The position numbers and the translations under genes are program-made. Below, in pieces: positions 12,427-25,500 of a DNA stretch of 64,000 bases. The number at the start of each line of letters is the position of its first letter. The first letter of the stretch is position 1. The notes under the pieces were generated by a model that made no database searches, was not told where the DNA came from, and saw only the letters and a program-made list of their open reading frames with translations. Source of the stretch: Udeniomyces pyricola (Eukaryota > Basidiomycota > Tremellomycetes > Cystofilobasidiales > Mrakiaceae). The stretch lies in assembly GCA_039545295.1 (NCBI GenBank), contig BCIK01000005.1, forward strand, positions 1,027,142 through 1,091,141, written 5' to 3'.

Positions 12427-12771
12427 GTTGAGGCAAAGTGAGATGGAATGGAGGTCAGAGGTAGATGTCGAGAATGGTATGCGAGTGGAACGGCGGTCGA
12501 TGAGAGACAGGATCAACAAGAAGGATGATAGACGATAATGTCGACGATGTTGGATGATGAATCGAGCTTCGAGCTACTTCAAGCACGATACATCAAAAGC
12601 ACTGGCACGTGACTGGTTTTCGTTTTCCGTTTCAATTCATCTAGTTCATCAATCGCCACGCCTTGCCGCATCTTGCCCAACACACCGGTCATGTCCACCA
12701 TCTCTCTGTTGCTCTATTCCTGCGCTATATCCTTAGACCTTGAAGACTGATTCATGCCATCATCAAACTCC
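12427..12771. other. intergenic spacer, HhH-like gene promoter side
   Basis: This spacer lies between the stop of COQ4 and the start of the HhH-like gene, both on the minus strand. It should carry the COQ4 3' region and the HhH-like promoter. No further gene was seen. Confidence 0.5.
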
Positions 12772-14248
12772 TCACAAAGCCGAAGATGTCGACGTCGACG
12801 GTTCCTTCTCGCCATCGACTACCTTCTGCAGCGCCTCGGCCGCCTGCGTCCTCTCCAACTCATCGAGCAGCACCTTCTCCTTCTCTTCCCTTTCTCTCGC
12901 TTCCCTCTCCCTCTGAACCTTGATCGCTTCCTTTTCCCTCCACGTCTTGCCTTTGAATCGCATACCGTCCCAGGCCTTGTTGGGCATTAAAGTGGCGATG
13001 CCCAACTCCTCTCGAAGATCCTCCAAATCCTGCTCCCACCGTCGTTCCCAATACACTCCGATGAGTGGCTTACACGCTCGTCCAGCTTCCGAGGCCCAAG
13101 GGAGGTAATCCCGAAGCAGCAGCGATCGTTGGTTGGATGTCAAGGTGTTGAAAGGGGAGAGAATCGAGAGGGAGGAAAGGACGGGCATCGGAAGAGCATA
13201 ATGAGTCGCTTCAAACAGCTTGAGGGCAAGTTCGGGGAGAAGGTTCGAGGGAAAGCCAAACAAAGTATGAAGAAGATCGTGCGTTTCTCTGGAAAGCAAA
13301 GAAGTAAAGTGGACGATCATTCATGAAGAATCAATTTAAGAAAAAAAGAACAAGAGAAGATGACTTTTCAGTTCACATGCCAACTATATACGGGATGCTA
13401 CCTCATCGCTCGCCGACAGACCAAGTCTTTTCTCGAGTAAAAGAAGAAGAAAAAAGCCCGAGACCCAAAACTCACCGATACCGTTGCAGAACAAACGCCA
13501 ATTCCGGATCATCAACGTGTTGGACCGGCAGTCTCGTATCCGGACTCGTATGGCACCGTTCGAGCCAATCGCAGTACTCCCGACCGAACGTCCCTTCCGG
13601 CAACGCTCGCAGCGAGGGGAGATCGATCGTCTCCGAATGAATCCGAGGTCGATCACGGAGAATCGCGCGACCTTCCGGAGTGAAGAACATGGTATCGCGT
13701 AGAGTCGGGAGGAAGGGAGTTGATGTCGTTTCGGAAAGGGCAGCGATCATGTCTGCGGGAGGAAAGGGTAGAGTCGATCGAGGGGAGCACGTCAGACCTG
13801 AGGGCTCTTTACGTTCAATGGCAAGTGTGACCTGGGACGTTGTGAATGTATCCCATCTCAAAATACAACAACCAGTTTCGGCAGGCTTTCTACAGCAGAT
13901 CCGAATTACGCGAATTGAGTAAGCGAAAGGCCAGAAGGGGGGGGGGGGAGGCGAGGGGGGTTTGATTGCTCAAGCTTGTACTGTGGTGTGAACAGTTGGA
14001 CCCAAGGTCGATTCATACTCTCGATGGATTTACTTACCGGCTCTTCTCGGGTTCAGCAGAGCGGCTCCGGCACTACCGACCGTGAGGACGACCTTTTCGA
14101 ACGCAGTCAAGGGGATGTGACCTGGATAACGAGGCGGCATGGACGAGACTGTGCGGCCAAGGGAACCGAACCTAGATGGGGCAGCGGCATGGGTGGAATT
14201 AAGTAAGTTTCTCGCGGTGGACGGTCGAATGAGCTTGGAAGATTGCAT
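12772..14248 (-). CDS. COQ4: ubiquinone biosynthesis protein COQ4
   Basis: COQ4 acts in the mitochondrial CoQ synthesis complex on the matrix side of the inner membrane. Three exons, 14248-14038, 13752-13476 and 13288-12772, give 1,005 nt (334 residues). The start at 14248 opens a presequence-like stretch ([20 protein letters not shown]) rich in Ser, Arg and Lys. Conserved segments are [20 protein letters not shown], the stretch [35 protein letters not shown] and [20 protein letters not shown]. The zinc motif HDxxH-x11-E is intact: HDLLH, eleven residues, then E. The tail is a charged Arg/Glu-rich helix. An upstream in-frame ATG (14386) exists but would precede a less presequence-like stretch. 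Confidence 0.96.
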
Positions 14249-14688
14249 GGTAGAGCGAGGGAGTCGTAAGGCGAGCAAAAGCGCGTTGGTATGCAGTCGT
14301 GATGGGGCCGGGATGACGTTGAACGTTGAGAGGAGGAAGAGACCGCGAGCTGCGAGAGCGACACTTTCGATCTTTCGAGTGTTCAAACAGCTGAGATTGA
14401 GTTACATAACCTTCAGCGGAATAACACATATAATAGGGAAAGATGTGGAAAAGATATGCGACCCCGTGAGATGGTATAGGTACGTGCGGACATGCAAGCA
14501 AACGAACAAACAGGCATCACCATTTGGCAAAGGGAAACAGAAACAAAGAACGATTAAAACCAGCTTTCTTTTCCTCGGAACAGCATAAATTGAAACATCA
14601 ATCAAAAGCGCCAGAAAGGATTGTGCATGCATTGAACATGTTTTGTCTACTTTTCCTTCCCTGCCTCTACCACTACGCATCATCTAAG
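14249..14688. other. intergenic spacer COQ4-peroxidase
   Basis: Both flanking genes read leftward. The region should hold the COQ4 promoter and the 3' end of the peroxidase gene. No other feature was recognised. Confidence 0.5.
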
Positions 14689-17671
14689 TTACGCCCTGGA
14701 AAACACACACTCCCCTCGAATGCACTGGACTTGCAGATCCGCGTCTCGACCGATCAACCCCGGCATTCCACTATAACTCGTCCCATTAGTACCAGCCATC
14801 ATCTCTTCCGAACAATCTCTTCCACCCGCGCCTATATCATTCCACACACATCCACCACAGTTGGTCAGACTTCGCTGAGTATCGACGCAAGCCCAAGTGC
14901 CGGAACCGACCAAGCAGTACTCGTGATCGATCGAGGGACACCTCGTCGCGGCTCGACGACGCGTGGTGCTACCGGAAGAGAGCGTGCCTGAAGGTCGGGG
15001 ACCAGAAGGGAAAATGACACCATTGGCGGGACAGTTGTCTAGAGAGTCGACTCGGTAGTACAAGTCTGTGCAAGCCATACCAAGAGGAGAGGCGAAACAA
15101 AACGAATCCGACGTACACGTGAAGAGATACTCATGAGCTATCAGTCGGACGACAACATCCTTGGAAACGAGGAGGATCAAAAGCGTCCCGAGGAACTCAC
15201 TTTGAGCGGTATCAGATGAGACAGTCCCATCCGCTCGAGTCACATGAGCTCCAAACCGACCAATGGAAGAAGCATCGGCCACAAAGATGTTGTAATACTA
15301 TCATCGCCGTCGGTGAACCGTAGCATAGTCAGTCTCGTTGTGATTCCGATTTCCAAAAGAAGAAAGATGTGAGAAGAGAGAGAGAGAAATAGAATAAGAC
15401 ACGCGATTCCTGGTGCTCACGTTATAAGGCGTGCCTTCCCGAGGTCCTCGGTAATCCATCCGCTTTGATTCAAGGAACGTCTGCATCGTCGCGTCGGCGG
15501 CATCAAGTATAAGCAGGGTAACTTGATCTGAAGCTTGGTACGGACCGAGAACGGCGACGGTGACGTTGAGACCAGCTGGGGAGGAGGAAGAATAGGTACA
15601 AGTGAATGCCTCGCCGGTATTCTACAAGAACGAGCGAGATGCAAGGAAATCGATGCGATAAGCAGCCGTCAATTAGCATTTGTATTGTCAGAGTCTACAG
15701 AGCAGGAACTTTGAATGGTATGGGATCCGACGGGCATCCATGAGTTAAGAGACATCATTATGTACAAAAGACATACAATGATGATAGAATCATCAATGAG
15801 GATGATCTCTTGTCCGTCCGGTGCTCCTGACCGGTAAAGCGAGCCATCGTTCATAATGAGGCGAACTGAGGCTGAGCTGATACCCGTAGTCGGATCAATT
15901 GCGGTTCTCTAAAGTAAGGAAAAATAAAAATAAAAACAAGAACAACAAGACACGGGAAGTCAAGTCAAGTCAACCCGGACCAAAGTACTGAAATCATGAC
16001 TTGAAGTGATGCCAAGAAAACAACCTCTCAAAGACTTGCCGTTGAGAAGTCTTTGACTTCGATGGGAAGACCGTTGGAGATCGTTCTCGGATTACGTCGA
16101 AAGAGGGTCGTATCATCGCCCATCGACCCATCTCGCTTCGCCCAAACGATGTCTACCGACGACCACTTGCCCACCATGTTGAAGAGCCGAGCTGAGCCTA
16201 TGTTCAGCTTGAATGATCCCGCCCGAAGAGAGACCGTGAATCCAAGGGATACTGGGAACGGTGTCAAGGCCGAAGAGAGCGAGGTCCCTGAGGGAACAGC
16301 TGTGAATAGTGTGTCATATGCCTCGGTCAGATCGTGAGCCCTCAAGCTTCAAATTTGACCACACACGAAACCGACGTCATGCGTTCTGATGAGGTACACA
16401 TACCGTCGTCATACATGCGTTGGAATACGTTGGAACAGGCCTCTTTGTATCCCGAAGCCGAGTTGGCGTATCCTCTCATGGTTACGTTGCCGTCGCTGGC
16501 GAAGATCCTTGAGTCAGAGGATCTGCCCGGGTGGGCGGAGTCATAAGGTTGGGCGAGAGGATTAACAAGAGAGCCATTGATGTACTCAACCGCTACGACG
16601 TTGTCGAACGCAGCGCGGGTGGAGTCGAATGCGGCTAGCTTGGCACTGGTCAAAGAAGGGTTGGCCGTTCCATGAACACCTCCCAACGTATGACTGCAGA
16701 TAGGAGATGCAAAACGAAAATGACACAGACACACAGACCCCGCGCAGAAAAAAAAAGTTGATCAATCAGACCAAAGCCAACAGTGGATGGCGCTTGATTG
16801 GGCTGCGCCGCCATTAGGATGAAGTTCCCATCGTATGATGTTTCCTAACACGTGAAATCTCAAATAAAGGATATCTACAAACTCACCCGCAGCCAACAAG
16901 ACTGATCATCTCCGTCTGACTAAATCCCATGCGTTCAAACATCGATTGATGAGTCTGGAGCGACTGTTCCGGAAGAGGGACCAGGTTGGCTGAGTCGCCC
17001 TGTCGCGCGTCCGTTCGTCCAGGGCGGAAAGAATTCATCGGACCCCCACAAGACTTTCGATAGAACGGAAAACCATCGTAGAAGAGAGTTAGTATGAGAT
17101 TAAATGGTCACGTCTTAGGATAGAAAACCCACAAAAGGTGACCTACTCCTACGGCGGATATGGATCCTAGAACGATGAGATCGGCCAAGGAAACGCCCGG
17201 TTGCTGGAATGACCGGTATTGTTTGACTGTTGCAGGGCTACGCGTGACGCAAGAAGAGGAGAGAGAGGAAGAAAAAAAAGAGTTAAACAAGGAAGACTGA
17301 CGATCCATCAAATATAACGAGGATAAAGAGATCCACTTGCGATAAGTCGGACAAGGCCAGAAGAGTTAGAGAGGGGTTTAAACCACTTACATTGCCTGAC
17401 CGCCATTTTCGACCCGATCGAACTCGTATGCGACTGAGCCATCGATTCCGCCTTGCCCGGTCGACGCATCGTGCGGAGCTGCGTCGTGAAACGCCGTTCT
17501 TAGCCACTCGGCGGCGGTTGTCCGAGTACTTCCTCCTGTGTTGCACGGGCTAACTAACCCGATGAACCTCGAGTCGACCATGAGGCGGCGGAGGGCATCG
17601 ATGTCGGCAGTAGCATGGGCCGGGGGAGAGAGCAGTAGAGCGAGGCTGAGAAGGCTGTAGAGAAGAGACAT
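14689..17671 (-). CDS. secreted heme peroxidase with C-terminal Cpl1-like Cys-rich domain
   Basis: Nine exons fit: 17671-17391, 17237-17147, 17053-16887, 16693-16400, 16340-16040, 15908-15777, 15621-15421, 15297-15201 and 15137-14689. Total 2,013 nt, 670 residues. The start at 17671 opens a signal peptide (MSLLYSLLSLALLLSPPAHA). The plant/fungal peroxidase fold follows: distal Arg/His in EWLRTAFHDAAPHD, then SLADLIVLGSISAV, CGGPMNSFRPGRTDARQ and the proximal-His motif MISLVGCGHTLGGVHG. A beta-rich middle region follows. The C-terminus has Cys-rich segments (EYCLVGSGTWACVDTQ and TNCGGCVWNDIGAGG, ending QCIRGECVF), typical of basidiomycete Cpl1-like domains. The intron after exon 5 needs a GC donor (16039-16038). 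Probable role: extracellular oxidation or cell-wall chemistry; the substrate is unknown. Confidence 0.88.
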
Positions 17672-18833
17672 GGGCACTGCAGTCTCGAGAGACTCAAGAG
17701 CGTTGGACAAGAGTCAAAGGGAAACCGCCAGGGAATCACGACTCAGGGTCGAAAAGAAGCAAAAGTCAAGGTCGTCGAAGCAGCTGGAAGGTGATTTCGT
17801 TTGGCCAGGCCGACGAAAACTTTGAAGTAAGCTCATGGGAATTCTCCAAATGCTCGAAATCAATCAGTCGACATGTTGCTCTACTGGATGGTCGTCAAGA
17901 AATATCTTGGCATGTAAGAAGGAGCTCGCGGATTGGTGGGAGAGCAAGCTGGAGAGGTGGGGGATATGGGTGGGAATTCCAATCAGATTGACGGTTCGGC
18001 GAGGGTCCGCGTGGCTTGGCCTGGCAGGTGCAGCCGGTGAAGGTCTCGAACCTGGGGCCTTCTAAGGGTTTTGGGAGACGTTGAGATTCAGCCAATCGAG
18101 GGGAAAGGAAGGGAAGTGAAAGTTGGGCACCATCGATGGCCGAAGGACAAGGCGCCGCGAGGGAATGGAGTGATGGACTGTGAAGTCAGATGCAGATCTG
18201 ATAGCGAGTGATTATCAGCATAATCAAGCGCACACACACACGCGCGGGCGCCGGCCGTTACAGTCACTTTCCCTCCTTGATCCTTGCGGTTTCAACTCCT
18301 TCCTTTCCGACGAGTACTACGACTTGGCCTATACACCAGTACAAGGCTAGCTCAAGTATACGGTCTACAGCTATTTGGGCTTGTAGCACAGGGGATTGGG
18401 GTGATCGCAGGAAGTCCAACATCTCCGCCGGGCGTCACTGCGTCACCAAAGGATCGGATACCCAAATCGCCCCACCCAGCCTCTCGTCTGTAAACCAGGC
18501 TCCGTGCATCATGCATCACCCTAGGCAACCAGATCCCGTCACCTCACCTCTTTCCCCCTTCCTTCTCCCGCCCTACAAAACCCAAAGTTTCGCCGCGACC
18601 AGACAAGTTCCTCACTTACACTAACCCAAGCACTTATACCACTCTCCTCGGCTTTTATTTTAACCATGCGGGGAAGAGAATGTTGCTGGGGAGACGACCG
18701 GCAATTATAGTTCCGTCGAGGAAGTCTTAAAAATTCGGTGCATACCTTCCAATTTCATTTCTTTGTGAAATTGTTTACGTTGCATCGTTTCGCTGGCGTC
18801 CGACAGCAAAACACCCCCTCCCTCCTCTGTTCC

Positions 18834-18857
18834 CCCNCCCCCCCCCNCNCNNCNCCC
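18834..18857. repeat. C-homopolymer block with undetermined bases
   Basis: A C-rich run interrupted by several N positions. It looks like a poly(C) tract that the sequencing or assembly could not resolve. Confidence 0.75.
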
Positions 18858-19119
18858 ACTTCTTGTTCCATCCTGTCCTCGTACCAGCTTGCTGTCCGTC
18901 GATCATATCGGCTGGCTGTATCTGTACGAGGATTTCTCTTACCAGCTGCTTACCCGTGTAGCTCCCCCTTCTGGCCTCTTTCCATTTGTCGCATGCGTTC
19001 GACGCGTCGACTCGGAGTCATTCGATACTCATATTGATCCCTCCGTCGGATTGATACTTCACTGACGTACCGATCTTGCCTCACGAGTCTTGATCATCAG
19101 CGCTTCCATCACATGGCTA

Positions 19120-19245
19120 TCGCGTACACGGCCGCGTACGTTCGACATGCTGAAGGGGGCACGAGCGCCGTGTCGGCCGCGTACGTTCGATGTTGACGTT
19201 CGATGTTCGACTTCCGATGTTCGACTTCCGATGTTCGATTGTCGA
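19120..19245. repeat. short repeats built on GTTCGA
   Basis: Two near-identical copies of a 17-nt unit (GGCCGCGTACGTTCGACAT type) start near 19130 and 19177. They are followed by three or four tandem copies of an 11-16 nt unit built on GATGTTCGACTTCC. The GTTCGA core recurs at least six times. No reading frame explains it. Confidence 0.7.
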
Positions 19246-19665
19246 AGGTTGATCATCCTTCTCTCCCATTCTTTCGCGTGCTTCTTCGCCCGCGCATGAT
19301 TCGCCCTCAGCAACAGCCACACTTCAAAGTCAAAGCTCTGTCCATAGTCAAGCGGAGGTTCACATGGCGATGAGACAGTTCCGGAGGAAACAGAAAGGTG
19401 CGGGGCGGCAAAAAGAGGAGATCATATAGGCGCGAGAAAGCAGCGAAAGAGGAAGAAAGAAGGAAAGGGAACAGGAAGGGGGGGAAGCGTGAACGAAGAC
19501 AAGGTGGCTTGTGACACGGGGGCGGGAGGGATGGGAGACAAGGAGAGGGAAGGAAAGATGGCCTATGGGTAGGAAGTGCTTTAAGACGAGACAGGCAACA
19601 AAAGACAAAGAGAACAAGGGAAGAATGTGAGGGGCGGGAGTGTAGGTTTTCTTTTTCTTCGTGTT

Positions 19666-22059
<2,394 letters not shown>

Positions 22060-22578
22060 TGTGTAAGAGTTGCGAGGTTGGGAAGAAGGGGGGGGAGCGT
22101 GAAGAGGGTGTGTGGTGGTTGGTCGAGTTCTTCGCTTGATCGATGATCCACGCTTCCTGAAGTGATTCAATCAACGCTGGCTGGGCTGCTGCTGTTGCAC
22201 CGTTGCACGGCAATCAATGCTGGCTGGTGGCAAACAGCTGATAGATCACAACCGCTTTATATACATATATATATATTACTGAATTCGTACATCTGCAATC
22301 ACATACTCTTTCCCGGCCATTGCCTTTGCATCGTATAGAATCCTTTTGAACACTGATCTACACATATTGCAACAGACTATATACATATGTTTGACCTCAC
22401 AAACCAGTTAGCCGCAAGACCGCAACCAGTATCTCCCGATTTACTGCATCGTGACTTGTAAGCAGATCTCGAGTGCTCACGAGCACCAGATTAGGGACAC
22501 TAATATATAACCTCCCCACCTTGTGTCATGTATCACTGCCACCACCTCGTTCATTTATCGACCATGTGCTGACCGCAC
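22060..22578. other. ARF1 promoter / BTB gene 3' region
   Basis: This 519-nt spacer separates the ARF1 start from the stop of the BTB gene; both read leftward. A TA-repeat lies at 22258-22275. No gene was recognised. Confidence 0.5.
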
Positions 22579-25500
22579 TCAGACCAGTCCCACAACGACC
22601 TGCAATACAATCAAGCGCGACAAACACAATCTCAATTAGCACTACTTCATTTCTTCTCTTGGCCTCTTTCCCTTTACTTCCTTCGACTCCTATCCAATCA
22701 ATCCGGGAACGACTTACAGTGGCTCTCAAGCTTTGCAGTCGACCATACTCAGCCTCGCTGAATGTCCCTGTCCATCCGAGCATACCCGCGTCGAGGCTCT
22801 CGCCCGATAGATCCGTCGGGAGTGTTGCCAGATATTCGTCGCTCCTGTCGAAGGAGAGAGCAAAGAGACAAAATACCCGCGTATGAGCAACGTCGTAAGC
22901 ATCACCGATACAAACGGATAAAGAGCAATAAAAAAAAGTGAAAAGAAAAAAAACAGCCTTGAGCGCAACAACGACGAGCAAAATGCGCAAACGTGGAAAA
23001 CAAACCTTAGAGATGACGATTTCCAACCCCACGATTGGCTGACGGAGAACAGATCAGGTAGGCTTGAGAATCGGGTGAGGGCCGTTCCGAGCGCGGACGG
23101 GCACGAGATGGAAAAGTAGCATTTGAGCACCTAGGAAGACGATCAAAGCCGATTCACGCCACATGCACACTAAGATCAGGACCAAACACGAGGATACGAA
23201 GCTGAGGTGACGCGAAGAGAGGAATCGCGACTGAGAGCGACTCACGTGACGAGGATCACGATATGCCTGCGAGGGTCCCTTAGGTGGGGCAGCGGGGGTC
23301 GACGTTGTCAGACCTGCCGCAAGCAATGCATTCGATGCCGCTCCACCCCCATTGAGTGCAACGGCAGCCGCTCCATCAGGCACGGATCTGGCCCCGACAG
23401 GTAACGTTATAGCAATGGGAGGACTCAGGCTCGTGTTCGTCGTGCCACCGCCGCCACCGGGTGCGTTGGTGAATGATCTCGAGAGCGGAGGAGCGTTGCT
23501 ACCGAGCGACGAGGGCGTGTTACCCGGAAGGGAGGATGATAGGTTTGACGGACTCGATGGAAGGGAGGAAGGGCTGATCGAAGAGAGGGGACGGGACGGG
23601 TCCCTCGGTGGAGGATGTGAAACAATGGTTGAGACAGAGGACTGAGACGTAGAAAATGGGGGTGGTGATGGTGGTGTGGGTGGAGCAGACGCGGCGGGGA
23701 CTACCCAAGGGGAAAAAAGATACAAGAAGGCGTGTTCCATCATGTCAGTAAGCGGGGACGGTGTCGTTACAAGGTGACAGGACATGCTCCGACGCACTAG
23801 GGGAATCCATGGATTGTCGATGAAGGTAGACCCCAAGCTGAACCTGGCGGTCCTTTTTCTTGATAGTCTGTACGTAGACATTGAAGTCTGGCGACAAGAA
23901 CGAATTTGAGACGAAAAGGAAAGGTTTCAGATGAGCACGTAGACATGAAAAGCATAAAACCTCGTCTGCACCACGGCAATGATAATCAACGCACAGGATC
24001 CGGCGTAAAAGACGGTCGAGCTGTACTCTCGTTGCTTTTCCTTGAGCTTGTCGACACCCCAAAACTCGACGGAGAACCTGCGGATTGAAGTAGAAGAGTC
24101 ATAGAGACACGTGAGAAAACACATCAGTTATGAAAGCCCTCTCAGCTACACCTAGAAATCATGGACATCGACAACAACAAGATGTCAATCATCGCTCTCA
24201 CGCACCTGAACGGTTCAAACCGAGTCCAAACTCCTTGCAGCAACTTGTCATCTTCTCGGCCCAGCTCTCGGCCCTTTCGAATGGCGTCGACAATTTCCCT
24301 TCCCTTGCGTCGAGTCGGACCAATGCCGAAAAAGTCCTTCTCGCCTGAGCTCGTCGTGCCTCCCGGCTTCTTACCGCCGGCGAGAGCAGAAGGTACAAGG
24401 GGTGTTACGGGTTGAGTCTGTTGCTGTTGTGTACCGAGTACGTTGGGGGTAACTGAGGATAATTCAGCGGAAGAGCCCAAAGCAGGATCAGGAGAAGGTG
24501 GATTGGCGTTGGCGCTGTCCGTCGAGAGAGGGATGAATCCGCCATACTCTCCCCAGCGAGACGTATCATCGGTCGCAACGGGCCAGTAGGTCCTTTCGGA
24601 TGGAATGCTTGCATCCATACTGCCCAGGCCCATGACACCGGCAGGAGATCCCAGCGGACTCCTAGCGCTGCCTATGCCGCCCATGAATGTTGAGAATCTA
24701 GCTCCTGCTAGTGAGGATCTCGGCGTCGACAGGGGCGAGGACTCAACTGCGACCGATCCGGGCGATGCAGGTAGAGAGGTAGAGTGAAAGTTCGGGCCAA
24801 GAGCGCCGTTGCCCCCCGTCTGGCTACTGCTTCTCGAGCGTGACCGCTTCCTCGCGGCGGTCAGGGTATTTCTCATGAGAGCACGCTCGGCTTTCTCCTC
24901 GGCCCGAGTGACCTCATGTAAGATTCGGTCTGTCTTTGTGGTGATGCCAAGTTCTGGCTGAGAGTTTGCCGTCGATGGATCGGGGCTCGAGGTGCTGGGA
25001 GTAGTACCAGCGACTGCATTAGTGGGAGCAGAGGGGCCCGAATGCGTGGACGGACGCGCGGACGAGGCCAACGATGAAGCGAGGATTTTGGACTTGAGTT
25101 CTTGACTTAGCCAAAGCGAGACTTGAAGCGTTTGAAGGGGAGCAAAAGGTAAAGAGGTTAAGGGGTTGAGGTCGGCCGAGATGAGGGAGAGTTGGTCAAA
25201 TGAGAGGTGAGTGTAGTAGATGCCCGACTTGAAAAGTTCTGAATTTGACGCGATGAAGAAAGAAAAAAAAAGCCAGAACCATGCACGTCAGCTGTAATTC
25301 CCAATCTCGAGCAACCGCCAAACCCACAACGTCATCTCAACATACCTTCAAACTCCTCTTCCTCTTCCTCCCACTCCCAATCGCTCTCATCCAAGTCTTC
25401 GTCACTGCTCCCTCCATCGCTTCCTAGAGCGACTCGATTACGTTCTTTTTGAGCCGCCTTCTCCCTAGCCCGGTCGCCCAATCGAAGCTCCCAAACTCTC

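Larger units (their letters stand above)
17672..19665. other. 2-kb region without a supportable gene
   Basis: This is the longest gene-free interval in the window. It lies between the start of the peroxidase gene and the stop of ARF1, both leftward, so it should contain the peroxidase promoter. It holds a CA microsatellite (18230-18244), a C-rich block with undetermined bases (18834-18857), and a cluster of short repeats at 19120-19245. Open frames of up to 138 codons exist but have biased, unconvincing composition. Confidence 0.5.

Noticed and set aside
18042..18052. Perfect B-box match (GGTTCGAGACC on the minus strand).
   Set aside because: The surrounding T stem does not pair beyond three bases, and no acceptor stem or A box in the right place could be built, so a tRNA is not supported.
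18208..18624. Open frame of 138 codons in the gene-free 2-kb region.
   Set aside because: The composition is low in conserved-looking stretches, there is no splice support, and the frame overlaps a CA microsatellite.
23054..23881. A 275-codon minus frame starting at 23881 as an independent gene.
   Set aside because: Most of it is exon 7 of the BTB gene. The first part is out of frame with the conserved FNVYVQTIKKK exon and is partly intron.
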